Shown here one piece after another: positions 27,251 to 37,576 of a stretch of 64,000 bases of DNA; position 1 is the first letter of the stretch; each line of letters begins with the position of its first letter. The notes under the pieces are model-generated. The model was given only the letters and a program-made list of their open reading frames with translations. It was not told the origin of the DNA and made no database searches. The position numbers were made by a program, and so were the translations under genes. Source of the stretch: Thermosipho sp. (in: thermotogales) (lineage in GTDB: Bacteria > Thermotogota > Thermotogae > Thermotogales > Fervidobacteriaceae); the NCBI GenBank assembly GCA_030153605.1, contig JASKLO010000001.1:62001-126000 (forward strand), given 5' to 3'.

Positions 27251-27651
27251 ATAATCCCCCCTTGGTTATGTTTGACATCAACAACTTCGGGCTTGAATTT
27301 TTTATCCAAAAAATAATTAATAAGAAAAGAAAAACTCATAAAAACTATTCCTATAGCAAAACTTACATAATCAGAAAAATCAAAATAAGTACCAATCCCA
27401 ATTCCAATTATTAAAAAAATTATCGGCAAACCGTACAACAAAAAAGCAATAAAAGCAGGTCTGATTTTCATATCTATAATTAAAAAATCTCCAGGGAAAA
27501 TTTCTAAATCATTTTTCTTTTCGATTTTCATTTCATTAACTTTTTGGACACTACAACTACCTGAAAGAGCACAAGTACCACAAGCTACAGCATCTCTTTC
27601 AAGGTAAACGTATTTATTATCAACTCTTGTAACTTTAAAAACTTCTTTCAT
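27247..27651 (-). CDS. RseC/MucC-like Cys-containing membrane protein
   Basis: This 134-residue protein has an N-terminal Cys-rich part (ACGTCALSGSC) followed by a small beta region and two membrane helices (about 70-92 and 97-115). This matches the SoxR-reducing/RseC family, where the cysteines may hold an iron-sulfur cluster or take part in redox signalling. Classical rseA/rpoE or rsx genes are absent from the neighbourhood. It probably assists a membrane redox complex such as Rnf, which Thermotogales have; that link is inferred. Confidence 0.8.
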   Translation of the reverse strand: MKEVFKVTRVDNKYVYLERDAVACGTCALSGSCSVQKVNEMKIEKKNDLEIFPGDFLIIDMKIRPAFIAFLLYGLPIIFLIIGIGIGTYFDFSDYVSFAIGIVFMSFSFLINYFLDKKFKPEVVDVKHNQGGIM

Positions 27652-27661
27652 CTACCTTCAC

Positions 27662-29284
27662 CTACTCAATTAAAATCAAAAATGGATAATGAACTTGTTC
27701 GCCTTCATATTTTTCTAGTTCCAAGTTTGGATATTTCTCATTAATTATCTTTTCCAAGATATTCATTTCAATTGGCGTTGCATCCTTTCCAATTAGTATT
27801 GTCATGATTTCTCTATCTTCTAAATCTTTAATTTTTGAAAGAGCTTTTTCTAAAGCTTCTCCAAAGTCTAAATCATGTGCTTCTAGAGAATTGTTAATAA
27901 AAATTAAATATTCGTTATTTTTTATCTTTTCTTTACCAATCTTTGCGTTTCGTACTGCTCGTGTAATAGAAACTGTTACTACCTCAGAAATTGCTTCTTC
28001 ATACATTTTAAGTAAATTTTCTGGTTCTTCATCTGGCACATGTCTAATTAAAGCTGCAATAGCTTCTTGAACATTTTTTGTATTAACTACATAAACATTT
28101 TTATCTTCAATTGTTTCTGCTACTTGCCTGGCAGTTAAGATTATATTTGAATTGTTTGGGAAAATAAATACATTATCTGCATTCAATGCTTCAACCGCAA
28201 CTTTTAAGTCCGCTGTGCTTGGATTCATAGTTTGCCCACCTAAAACTATCATATCTGCACCTAAATCTCGCAAAATCCTTGAAATTCCTTCACTTGGAGA
28301 AACAGCAACAACTGCATTTTTCTTTTTTGGAGCATTTTCTTTATATCCAGTTTCAATAAAATGTTCATGTTGCTCTTTCATATTATCAATCTTTACTTTT
28401 AATAATTCTCCTACTTCTAAGAGTTTTTCTATTACTGTTCCTGGATTGTTTGTATGAACATGAAGCTTAACTATATTATCTTGAACAAAAAATACAACTG
28501 AGTCACCTATTTCATGTAAAAAACTTCTTATTTGTTCTTCCTCTCCATTATTCAATTTATCTTTTGTTCTTACTATTAATTCAGTACAGTATTGATACTT
28601 TAAATCTTCAGGAATAAATTGAATTTCATCAACTGGCAAACTAGTAGTTTTAACATCTAAATTTATAGTTTCATCACCTTGTAAATATTTATAGAAACCT
28701 TCTGCGATATAATAAAGGCCTTTAGCACCTGCATCAACAACTCCTGCATCCCTCAGTTTTTTCAACAACTTTGGTGTATCTTCAACAGCCTTTTTCAAGA
28801 TTTTAAGCATTTTATCGAAAAATTCATCAAAATCACTTGAACTTGCAAGCTCTTCAACATTTTCAGCTAAATATCTAACTGCTGTCAAAATTGTTCCTTC
28901 TACAGGTTTCATAACAGCTCCATATGAAACTTCTTTAGCTGATTTCAATGCATAGGCAAAATCAGATACTGTAATCTGTTTTTTACCTTTTAAATATTCA
29001 CAAAAACCCCTAAAAATTTGAGAAAGAATTACTCCTGAATTTCCTCTTGCACCCATTAATGTTCCATTTTTTATTGCTTCTAAAACCTTTTCCATCGTAA
29101 TCTTGTCATCAATGCTTTCTAGATATTTACATCCTTCTAACATAGTAGCAGACATATTAGAACCAGTATCTCCATCTGGTACAGGAAAAACATTTAACGC
29201 ATTTATCTCATCTTTATGTTTTAGAAGATTTTCTGTACCTTTTATAAAACAAAATTTCAGCTTTTCAGCTGTAAGTTTTTTCAA
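27662..29284 (-). CDS. fakA: Fatty acid kinase catalytic subunit FakA (DAK2/YloV family)
   Basis: This 540-residue protein has an N-terminal DhaL-type kinase domain (NVFPVPDGDTGSNMS, then GARGNSGVILSQIFRGF), a middle domain, and a DegV-like C-terminal part (VSPSEGISRIL, LGGQTMNPSTADL). In Gram-positives FakA phosphorylates FakB-bound fatty acids. The gene follows an Asp23-family gene with a 14-bp gap, the yloU-yloV order of Firmicutes. A DegV/FakB candidate lies at 59838-60662 in this window. Fatty-acid substrate is inferred from family knowledge. Confidence 0.92.
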   Translation of the reverse strand: MKKLTAEKLKFCFIKGTENLLKHKDEINALNVFPVPDGDTGSNMSATMLEGCKYLESIDDKITMEKVLEAIKNGTLMGARGNSGVILSQIFRGFCEYLKGKKQITVSDFAYALKSAKEVSYGAVMKPVEGTILTAVRYLAENVEELASSSDFDEFFDKMLKILKKAVEDTPKLLKKLRDAGVVDAGAKGLYYIAEGFYKYLQGDETINLDVKTTSLPVDEIQFIPEDLKYQYCTELIVRTKDKLNNGEEEQIRSFLHEIGDSVVFFVQDNIVKLHVHTNNPGTVIEKLLEVGELLKVKIDNMKEQHEHFIETGYKENAPKKKNAVVAVSPSEGISRILRDLGADMIVLGGQTMNPSTADLKVAVEALNADNVFIFPNNSNIILTARQVAETIEDKNVYVVNTKNVQEAIAALIRHVPDEEPENLLKMYEEAISEVVTVSITRAVRNAKIGKEKIKNNEYLIFINNSLEAHDLDFGEALEKALSKIKDLEDREIMTILIGKDATPIEMNILEKIINEKYPNLELEKYEGEQVHYPFLILIE

Positions 29285-29298
29285 GGCTTTTACCTCCC

Positions 29299-29628
29299 TT
29301 ATTTTACGTCTATTACATGTACATTTACTTCGACTGCTTCACAGCCAGCATATTCTTTTAATTTATGTTTAACGTTCTCAATTATATTTCTTCCAACTTC
29401 AGAAATCTTAGTTCCATATTCAATTTCTACATATGCATCCACTTTAACATGACCGAATTCATCTTCTTGAATTTTAACTCTACTTTCTTCGCTTCCAACA
29501 ATTTTTGAAAGCCAATTTTCGGTAGAAATACTAACAGGACCATATGTTTCTAAAATCGCCAAATATACTAACTTTCTGATTGCATTCAATGTAATATCAA
29601 GTTCGCCAAATTCAGTTTGTATTTTCAT
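29299..29628 (-). CDS. Asp23/Gls24 family protein (YloU-like)
   Basis: This 109-residue protein belongs to the Asp23 family. It has the pattern ITLNAIRKLVYLAILETYGPV followed by alternating strands (KVDAYVEIEYG) and ENVKHKLKEYAG. Members are abundant, membrane-associated or stress-induced, and YloU regularly comes before YloV/FakA. I chose the ATG at 29628 behind AAAGGAGGAG; the longer frame to 29655 overlaps dxs and contains the SD. It overlaps dxs by 17 bp. Confidence 0.88.
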   Translation of the reverse strand: MKIQTEFGELDITLNAIRKLVYLAILETYGPVSISTENWLSKIVGSEESRVKIQEDEFGHVKVDAYVEIEYGTKISEVGRNIIENVKHKLKEYAGCEAVEVNVHVIDVK

Positions 29629-31444
29629 ATCGACTCCTCCTTTCGATCTTTTCAAATATTTGCCTTTCTATTCCATTTTCATCTAAACCAACTAACTTTA
29701 AAAGTTCTTTTCGACTACCATGAGTTATAAATCTATCGGGTATACCTATATTTGCTATATTGCCATAAATATTAATTGACTCACCAAATCCACCTGCTAT
29801 TGAGCCTTCTTCTACAGTAAAGACATATTCATGATTTTTTATAACCCAATTTAAAGTTTCAAAATCTATTGGTTTAATATTTCTAGCAAAAACTAATGTC
29901 CAGTTATTCTTTTTTGCTACATTTAAAGCATTTTTTGTTATTGTACCCGTTGAAATAATTGCAATATTATTTCCTTCATTTAAAATTTCCCATCTTGAAA
30001 GGTTAACCATTTTTATTTTATCATAAATTTCTTCAAAATTTCCGAATTCTGACTCTCTTGGATATCTTATAGAAACAGGACCTTCCAAAGGAAAACTGAA
30101 AATTGTAAACAAAGTGTTTGCAAGATCCTGGACACTCATTGGAGCATAAATCTTCATGTTAGGAACCATTCTTAAATAAGAAATGTCAAATACACCATGA
30201 TGTGTTGGACCGTCTTCTCCAACAAGTCCAGCTCTATCAATAGCAAAAACAACAGGAATATTTTGAAGAGCAATATCATGAATTATTTGATCAAATCCTC
30301 TTTGTAAGAAAGTAGAATAAACAGCAAAAACTGGTTTTAAGCCCACTCTTGCTAATCCACCAGCAAAAGTGACACATGCCTGCTCCGTTATACCCAAATC
30401 AAAAAATCTATCCGGAAATTTTTTAGCAAATTCACTTAACCCAGTTCCTTTTGCCATTGCTGCAGTTATTGCAACTATTTTTTCATCTTTTTCCGCTATT
30501 TTTGAAAGAGTTTTTCCAAAAGTTTCACTAAATGATATAAATCCTGGTGTTTTCAAAAATGTACCTGAAACGGTATCAAATTTCCCAGCACTATGATAAT
30601 CCTCTGGATTACCTTCCGAAGAGTGAAACCCCTTTCCCTTAATAGTGTTTACAGTTATAGCTACTGGATAATCATAATCTTTTATTCTTTTAAAAACTTC
30701 TTCCATTTCTCTTAAATCATGGCCATTTACAGGTCCCAAATGTTTTATAGAAAGTGCTTCAAAGAAATCATCTCCTGTAATTGATACCTTTAATGCTTCT
30801 TTTAATCTTCTTAACTCTTCTTCAAAGCCACCCTTCACAGTTTTTTTCATAACGTTTTTCATTTCTAAATAAATTTTGCTTGTTCTTAGTCTATCAAAGA
30901 AATGCGATAATGCACCCACATTCTTTGATATTGACATGGAATTATTGTTAATAATTATCTTAATTTTTGAGTCTAGAGTTTTAATCTGATTAAGTGCTTC
31001 AAGTGCTTCTCCTGAAGTTAATGCACCATCACCAATAACAACTACAACATTAGCTTTTTTCCCTTGAGATTTTAATCCTTGTTCAATTCCTAGAGCTGCA
31101 GCTATTGATGTTCCAACATGACCGGCTCCAAATCTATCGGCCTGGGATTCAAAAATATTTGTATATCCACTTATGCCATTATATTTTCTAATTGTAGGAA
31201 ATAAATCCCATCTTCCTGTCAAAAGTTTGTGAGTGTAAGTTTGATGTCCTGTATCCCAGATTATGTAATCTTCAAATGGATCAAATACCCTGTATAAAGC
31301 GAGTGTTAATTCAACAGTACCAAAATTTGATGCAAGGTGCCCTCCGTTTTTTGAGATAATATCAATTATGTATTCTCTAATTTCTCTTGCAAATTTAGAA
31401 AGTTCTTTATAATTCATTTTTCTTATTTTTGCTATATAATCCAC
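29612..31444 (-). CDS. dxs: 1-deoxy-D-xylulose-5-phosphate synthase
   Basis: This 610-residue thiamine-diphosphate enzyme condenses pyruvate and glyceraldehyde-3-phosphate in the first step of the MEP isoprenoid pathway. The ThDP/Mg site GDGALTSGEALEALNQ, the WDTGHQTYTHKLLTGR region, and the transketolase pyrimidine domain with DRAGLVGEDGPTHHGVFD are clear. The length is close to the usual ~620. It starts with GTG after GAAGGTGAAA and heads the long minus-strand run. ispF lies downstream in the same run and ispG elsewhere in the window. Confidence 0.97.
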   Translation of the reverse strand: MDYIAKIRKMNYKELSKFAREIREYIIDIISKNGGHLASNFGTVELTLALYRVFDPFEDYIIWDTGHQTYTHKLLTGRWDLFPTIRKYNGISGYTNIFESQADRFGAGHVGTSIAAALGIEQGLKSQGKKANVVVVIGDGALTSGEALEALNQIKTLDSKIKIIINNNSMSISKNVGALSHFFDRLRTSKIYLEMKNVMKKTVKGGFEEELRRLKEALKVSITGDDFFEALSIKHLGPVNGHDLREMEEVFKRIKDYDYPVAITVNTIKGKGFHSSEGNPEDYHSAGKFDTVSGTFLKTPGFISFSETFGKTLSKIAEKDEKIVAITAAMAKGTGLSEFAKKFPDRFFDLGITEQACVTFAGGLARVGLKPVFAVYSTFLQRGFDQIIHDIALQNIPVVFAIDRAGLVGEDGPTHHGVFDISYLRMVPNMKIYAPMSVQDLANTLFTIFSFPLEGPVSIRYPRESEFGNFEEIYDKIKMVNLSRWEILNEGNNIAIISTGTITKNALNVAKKNNWTLVFARNIKPIDFETLNWVIKNHEYVFTVEEGSIAGGFGESINIYGNIANIGIPDRFITHGSRKELLKLVGLDENGIERQIFEKIERRSRYENTN

Positions 31445-31509
31445 ACTTTCACCTTCTTCGATTCATATTAAACATATTTCATATCTATTTTAACATATAA
31501 AGAAATAAC

Positions 31510-31532
31510 GCGCACAGCTTTTCGCTGTGCGC
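31510..31532 (-). terminator. Terminator after serS
   Basis: A 9-bp perfect GC-rich stem (GCGCACAGC / GCTGTGCGC) has a 5-base loop and is followed on the minus strand by GTTATTTCTTT. It separates the mtnA-serS unit from the dxs-led run. Confidence 0.85.
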
Positions 31533-31537
31533 CTATA

Positions 31538-32812
<1,275 letters not shown>

Positions 32813-32817
32813 TTAAA

Positions 32818-33858
32818 TCACTCCTCAAAGAGTTTTTTTAAGTTTTCTTCATATGGAGGATAAACAACTCCTTTTTCAGTGATAATTGCAGTTATAAGTT
32901 CTGCATCAGTAACATCAAAGGCCGGATTAAATACTTTTACATTATCAGGTGCAATTTGAGTACCACCGCAATGAGTAACCTCAGTATGTCTTCTTTCTTC
33001 AATAGGAATATCTTTTCCAGTTTTTGTATTTAGGTCTATTGTACTTGTAGGCGCTGCAACATAAAATGGTATTCCATGTCTTTTTGCAAGAACAGCAACC
33101 ATGTAAGTTCCAATTTTATTTGCAACATCTCCATTTGCAGCAACCCTATCAGCTCCAACAATAACCGCATTTATTTTACCTAGTTTCATAGACCAACCAG
33201 ACATGTTATCGCTTATTAAAGTTACATCTATTCCATCTTTCATTAGTTCCCAGGCAGTAAGTCTTGCTCCTTGCAAATATGGTCTTGTTTCATCTGCAAA
33301 AACTTTGATTTTCTTTCCCTGTTCAACAGCAGCCCTTATAACACCAAGTGCCGTTCCATAATCCACAGTTGCAAGAGCTCCAGCATTACAGTGAGTTAAA
33401 ACCGTATCACCATCTTTTAAAAGTTCTGCTCCATATCTACCCATTCTTTTATTTGCTTCAATATCTTCATTTGCAATTGCCATCGCTTCTTCTTCAAGTC
33501 TATCAACAATTCCTTCTAACTTTCCATATTCTTGAAGCGTTTTTTCCATTCTTTCAAGTGCCCAAAATAAATTAACAGCTGTAGGTCTTGTATTAGCTAG
33601 AACACTTTTAACGTGAGCCATTTTTTCTTTTAATTCTTCAAATGAATTTGCATTTATATTTTTTGCACCCAAAACATATCCAAAAGCTGCAGAAGCTCCA
33701 ATTGCAGGTGCCCCTCTAACTACCATCTCTTTTATTGCAACTGCAACATCTTCATATGTTCTACAATGCATATATTCCTCTTTCAAAGGAATTTTTCTTT
33801 GATCAATTAAAATTAATTCATCGCCTGTCCACTCCATAGTCATTGTTTTAAGCTTCAT
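32818..33858 (-). CDS. mtnA: S-methyl-5-thioribose-1-phosphate isomerase
   Basis: This 346-residue enzyme of the eIF2B-alpha-like fold isomerises methylthioribose-1-phosphate to methylthioribulose-1-phosphate in methionine salvage. [25 protein letters not shown], the catalytic Cys in [10 protein letters not shown] and the Asp in [19 protein letters not shown] are all present. No other mtn gene is nearby. It is the first gene of a two-gene unit with serS and has a possible own promoter (TATAAT at 33891-33896). Confidence 0.95.
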   Translation of the reverse strand: MKLKTMTMEWTGDELILIDQRKIPLKEEYMHCRTYEDVAVAIKEMVVRGAPAIGASAAFGYVLGAKNINANSFEELKEKMAHVKSVLANTRPTAVNLFWALERMEKTLQEYGKLEGIVDRLEEEAMAIANEDIEANKRMGRYGAELLKDGDTVLTHCNAGALATVDYGTALGVIRAAVEQGKKIKVFADETRPYLQGARLTAWELMKDGIDVTLISDNMSGWSMKLGKINAVIVGADRVAANGDVANKIGTYMVAVLAKRHGIPFYVAAPTSTIDLNTKTGKDIPIEERRHTEVTHCGGTQIAPDNVKVFNPAFDVTDAELITAIITEKGVVYPPYEENLKKLFEE

Positions 33859-33890
33859 ACAACAGCCTCCTTTATTTTTTAATCACAATA

Positions 33891-33896
33891 ATTATA
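33891..33896 (-). promoter_or_regulatory. Probable -10 element before mtnA-serS
   Basis: A perfect TATAAT on the minus strand lies 33 bp upstream of the mtnA start, between the terminator of the leuS unit and mtnA. A clear -35 hexamer is not visible at 16-18 bp, so the call rests on the -10 and the position. Confidence 0.5.
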
Positions 33897-33939
33897 TCAT
33901 AAGCAAAAAAAGACTTAAAATTTTTCATATAACAAAAAA

Positions 33940-33962
33940 ATGGGGGAAATAATTTCCCCCAT
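33940..33962 (-). terminator. Terminator after the leuS-foldase unit
   Basis: A 10-bp perfect stem (ATGGGGGAAA / TTTCCCCCAT) has a 3-base loop and is followed on the minus strand by a run of seven T. It is a strong intrinsic terminator right after the foldase gene. Confidence 0.92.
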
Positions 33963-33983
33963 TCTTAATTAAATTTTTTTAAA

Positions 33984-34988
33984 TTATTCAACGTTATAAA
34001 AAATCTGGATATCACTTTCATTTTTAAATTTTTCAAATTCTTGATCTATAAATTCTGCCCAAAGATCTGATTGCTTTTGACTTAACAATTGTTGTTCAAT
34101 TTCTTCTTTGACTTCTTCTAAGCTTTTTACCTGCGGTGGTATTTTATTAACAACCTTAACAAGATAATAAGTATTATCAATGTTAATTGGACCTAAAATT
34201 GCTCCAGTTATTGTATTTTCAATATAATCCCACAATTTTGATGGGAAGGTTTCTCCTTTTGCTAATCCTTGAAATCTATAATCACTTAAATTATATTCTT
34301 TTGCCACAGATTCAAAATCAGCTCCTGTAACTACTTTATCCTTCGCTGCTTTTGCTTGTGTTTCGTTATTGAAAGTTAACACATACAAATCATATGTTGA
34401 AGGCGTTGAAAAGCTATCAATGTTATCATTATAATAAGTTTTAATTTCTTCATCTGTGACAGTTGCATTTTTAGAAATGTAATCAAATAAGTTTTGTATA
34501 GACATATTAACTAGGGCATTGAAGAATAATTTCTTTTTGAAATCTTCTAATGTTCCCATATTCGCATATTGCAAATACATATCAAATGTTTCTTCATCAA
34601 TTCCCTGTGAAGATAAATAATCAGCAATTTGTTTATTTACAAAATCTTCAACTTCTTCATCAGATGGTCTTTGACCATACTTTTCGGCAAACTGGACAAT
34701 TAAAAGTTTATCTATAATTTGGTCCAATATTGCTCTTTTGTACCTCATAAGAAGTTTTACTCCTTCTTCTGTGTTGGACAAAACATTAAAAAATGTTTGA
34801 TCTACTTCAGAAATTTTAATTAGTAGACCATTAACATCAGCCTCAGAATTTAACAATTCAAGTGTTATTTCCTCGCCATTAACAATTGCAACTACACTTG
34901 TTGCAGGTAAACTTGTTGGTGTTGAATCTTCAGCAAAAACCAAAAACATGGAAACTACAACTAAAAGCAAAACAAATAGTTTCTTCAT
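33984..34988 (-). CDS. Secreted SurA/PrsA-like peptidyl-prolyl isomerase
   Basis: This 334-residue exported foldase has a signal peptide (MKKLFVLLLVVVSMFLVFAE), an N-terminal chaperone domain rich in helices, and a parvulin (PpiC-type) domain (about residues 200-300, TYDLYVLTFNNETQAKAAKDK). A final acidic helix follows. It resembles SurA in Gram-negatives and PrsA in Gram-positives; no lipobox Cys is present, so it is probably periplasmic. The ATG at 34988 follows AAAGGAGGAG. It is co-transcribed with leuS and ends at a strong terminator. Confidence 0.88.
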   Translation of the reverse strand: MKKLFVLLLVVVSMFLVFAEDSTPTSLPATSVVAIVNGEEITLELLNSEADVNGLLIKISEVDQTFFNVLSNTEEGVKLLMRYKRAILDQIIDKLLIVQFAEKYGQRPSDEEVEDFVNKQIADYLSSQGIDEETFDMYLQYANMGTLEDFKKKLFFNALVNMSIQNLFDYISKNATVTDEEIKTYYNDNIDSFSTPSTYDLYVLTFNNETQAKAAKDKVVTGADFESVAKEYNLSDYRFQGLAKGETFPSKLWDYIENTITGAILGPINIDNTYYLVKVVNKIPPQVKSLEEVKEEIEQQLLSQKQSDLWAEFIDQEFEKFKNESDIQIFYNVE

Positions 34989-35001
34989 AAACTCTCCTCC
35001 T

Positions 35002-37479
35002 TTATTTAACAACAATATTCAAAAGCTTATTTTTAACATATATAACTTTAACTATCTCTTTTCCTTGAACATAAGAAGCTATTTTTGGTTCATTCAATGC
35101 AAGTTCTTTTACTTTTTCTTCATCTTCATCAACAGAAACATTTATTTTTCCTCTAACCTTTCCATTTATTTGAATAATAATTGTTACTTCATCTACCTTT
35201 AATGCTTCCTTATCATACTCTGGCCATGTTTCGTTAACAATTAAAGTATCTTTGCCAAGGTCATGCCACATTTCTTCCGCCATATGAGGAGCAAATGGTG
35301 AAAGAATGAGAATAAGATTTTCAGCAAGCTCTCTAAGTAAAGGAAGATTTAATTTATCTCTTTCCGTTGAATTCAAGTAATCACTTAAACTGTTGTTAAG
35401 TTCCATGAGGCCAGCAATAGCAGTGTTAAATTTAAATCCACCTTCAATATCTTCTGTAATTTTCTTTATTGATTGATGAAGTTTTCTTCTTAAATCCTTT
35501 TCTTTTTTATCTTTTAAAATTATCTTTTCATCTTTTACGTCTTTAATAAGAGGTAAGATACTATAGAAATTATTCCACAATCTCTTTAAGAATCTATTAA
35601 CGCCTTCAATTCCTGCATCGCTCCATTCTGCATCTTTTTCAGGTGGTGCCATAAATAAAATATATGTTCTCAAGGTATCTGCACCATATTTTTCAATCAT
35701 TTCATCTGGTGAAACCACATTGCCCTTTGATTTACTCATTTTCCAACCATCTTTGTAAATCATTCCTTGAGTAAAGAGATTTGTAAATGGTTCGTCAAAA
35801 TTCACATATCCAAGATCATGTAAAACCTTTGTTATAAATCTTGAATAAAGTAAGTGCAAAATTGCATGTTCTACTCCACCAATATATTGATCAACTGGTA
35901 ACCAATAATTCACATCATTTGAATCAAAAGGTTTATCATCCAAATCTGGATTAACATATCTCAAATAATACCAAGAACTATCAACAAATGTATCCATTGT
36001 ATCAGCATCTCTTTTTGCAGGACCTCCACATTTTGGACAAGTTGTATTCAAAAATTGTTCGTTTAAAGCGAGAGGAGATTGTCCTGTTGGTAAAAATTCT
36101 ACATCTTTAGGCAATTTTACTGGTAAATCTTTTTCTGGAACAGGAACTACTCCACAATTTTCACAGTATACAACTGGAATAGGTGCTCCCCAATACCTCT
36201 GCCTTGAAATAAGCCAATCTCTTAATTTATATTGAACACTTCTTTTTCCAATTTTCTTTTCTTCAAGATATTCAATTACCTTATCAATAGCATCTTTACT
36301 ATTTAAACCATTAAATGGTCCAGAATTCACCATTATCCCTTCATCTTCATATGCTTTTTCCATTGTTTCAGGATTCAAAGGATTTTCTGGATTGTCAATG
36401 ACAACCCTTATTGGTAAGTTATATTTTCTTGCAAAAGAAAAATCTCTTTGATCATGTGCAGGAACAGCCATTATTGCTCCTGTACCATATTCATACAAAA
36501 TATAATTTGCAACATAAATTGGAATTTTTTCACCATTTACAGGATTAATTGCATATCTTCCAAGGAAGAATCCTTCTTTTTCTGCATCTATACTAGTTCT
36601 TTTAAATCTATCTTCAAGAGAAATTTTCTGTAAAAATTTGTATAATTCTTCTTTTCTATCTTCGGTTACAAGTTGCTCAACAAGTGGAGATTCTGGAGCA
36701 ATTGCCATGAATGTTACACCCCAAAGAGTATCTGGCCTTGTTGTAAAGATCCTAATTTTCATATCAAGGCCATCAACAGGAAAATCAACTTCTGCCCCTG
36801 TGCTTTTTCCAATCCAATTCTTTTGCATTATTTTTACATTTTCAGGCCATCCGGTTAATTTATCTAAATCATTCAAAAGTCTTTCTGCATAATCGGTTAT
36901 CTTAAAATACCATTGTTCAAGATGTTTTATAGTAACTTCTGTTCCACATCTTTCACACTTTCCATCCACTACTTGTTCATTTGCTAGAACAGTTTGGCAA
37001 TTTGGACACCAGTTAACTGCTCCTTTTTTCTTATAAGCGAGTCCATTTTCATATAACTTTAAAAATAGCCACTGAGTCCATTTATAGTAATCTTCCTTAC
37101 ATGTAGCTATTTCTCTTGTCCAATCATAACTAATCCCAATTTTCTTTATCTGATTTCTTATTATCTCAATATTTTTAAACGTCCATTCTTCAGGGTGGAT
37201 TTTATTCTTAATTGCTGCATTTTCTGCAGGAAGGCCAAAAGCGTCATATCCAAAAGGATGCAGCACATTAAATCCTTTCATTCTCTTATACCTTGCAACT
37301 ATATCTCCAATAACATAATTTTTGACGTGACCTACATGTAAGGTACCAGATGGGTAAGGAAACATTACAAGATCATAAAACTTTGGTTTTTCTGAATATT
37401 GAGGAGTAACAAATACTTTCTTATCATCCCATTCTTTTTGCCATTTGCTTTCAAATTCTTGAGGCTTATATTCTTTCAT
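35002..37479 (-). CDS. leuS: Leucyl-tRNA synthetase
   Basis: This 825-residue class I synthetase has the HIGH variant HVGH (in YPSGTLHVGHVKNYV) and KMSKS (in GWKMSKSKGNVVSP). The editing domain with TTRPDTLWGVTFMA and zinc-binding Cys pairs are intact. The length is typical. A minus-strand promoter (TTGTTG - 17 bp - TATAAT) lies 38 bp upstream, so leuS starts a two-gene unit with the foldase. Confidence 0.98.
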   Translation of the reverse strand: MKEYKPQEFESKWQKEWDDKKVFVTPQYSEKPKFYDLVMFPYPSGTLHVGHVKNYVIGDIVARYKRMKGFNVLHPFGYDAFGLPAENAAIKNKIHPEEWTFKNIEIIRNQIKKIGISYDWTREIATCKEDYYKWTQWLFLKLYENGLAYKKKGAVNWCPNCQTVLANEQVVDGKCERCGTEVTIKHLEQWYFKITDYAERLLNDLDKLTGWPENVKIMQKNWIGKSTGAEVDFPVDGLDMKIRIFTTRPDTLWGVTFMAIAPESPLVEQLVTEDRKEELYKFLQKISLEDRFKRTSIDAEKEGFFLGRYAINPVNGEKIPIYVANYILYEYGTGAIMAVPAHDQRDFSFARKYNLPIRVVIDNPENPLNPETMEKAYEDEGIMVNSGPFNGLNSKDAIDKVIEYLEEKKIGKRSVQYKLRDWLISRQRYWGAPIPVVYCENCGVVPVPEKDLPVKLPKDVEFLPTGQSPLALNEQFLNTTCPKCGGPAKRDADTMDTFVDSSWYYLRYVNPDLDDKPFDSNDVNYWLPVDQYIGGVEHAILHLLYSRFITKVLHDLGYVNFDEPFTNLFTQGMIYKDGWKMSKSKGNVVSPDEMIEKYGADTLRTYILFMAPPEKDAEWSDAGIEGVNRFLKRLWNNFYSILPLIKDVKDEKIILKDKKEKDLRRKLHQSIKKITEDIEGGFKFNTAIAGLMELNNSLSDYLNSTERDKLNLPLLRELAENLILILSPFAPHMAEEMWHDLGKDTLIVNETWPEYDKEALKVDEVTIIIQINGKVRGKINVSVDEDEEKVKELALNEPKIASYVQGKEIVKVIYVKNKLLNIVVK

Positions 37480-37516
37480 AAAATCCCTCCTGTATTTTTT
37501 ATTATCTCTTTAAGAA

Positions 37517-37545
37517 ATTATACTACAAATGTTAAAGTTCAACAA
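37517..37545 (-). promoter_or_regulatory. leuS promoter
   Basis: Reading the minus strand, TTGTTG (37545-37540) is followed after 17 bp by TATAAT (37522-37517). The leuS ATG lies 38 bp further. It shares space with the divergent rsmE promoter. Confidence 0.72.
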
Positions 37546-37559
37546 ATGTATTGTATAAT
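37531..37559 (+). promoter_or_regulatory. rsmE promoter
   Basis: A perfect TATAAT (37554-37559) lies 18 bp before the rsmE start. The best -35 at 17-bp spacing is the poor GTTAAA (37531-37536). The transcript would begin within about 12 bases of the start codon, so the SD must lie near its 5' end. Confidence 0.65.
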
Positions 37560-37576
37560 AATAATGAGGTGATTTA

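Noticed and set aside
37480-37576. Possible tRNA or small RNA in the longer intergenic gaps (here, 33859-33983, 42727-42828, 47394-47573, 58645-58756)
   Set aside because: The gaps are AT-rich, lack a cloverleaf or T-loop consensus, and are accounted for by promoters and terminators.
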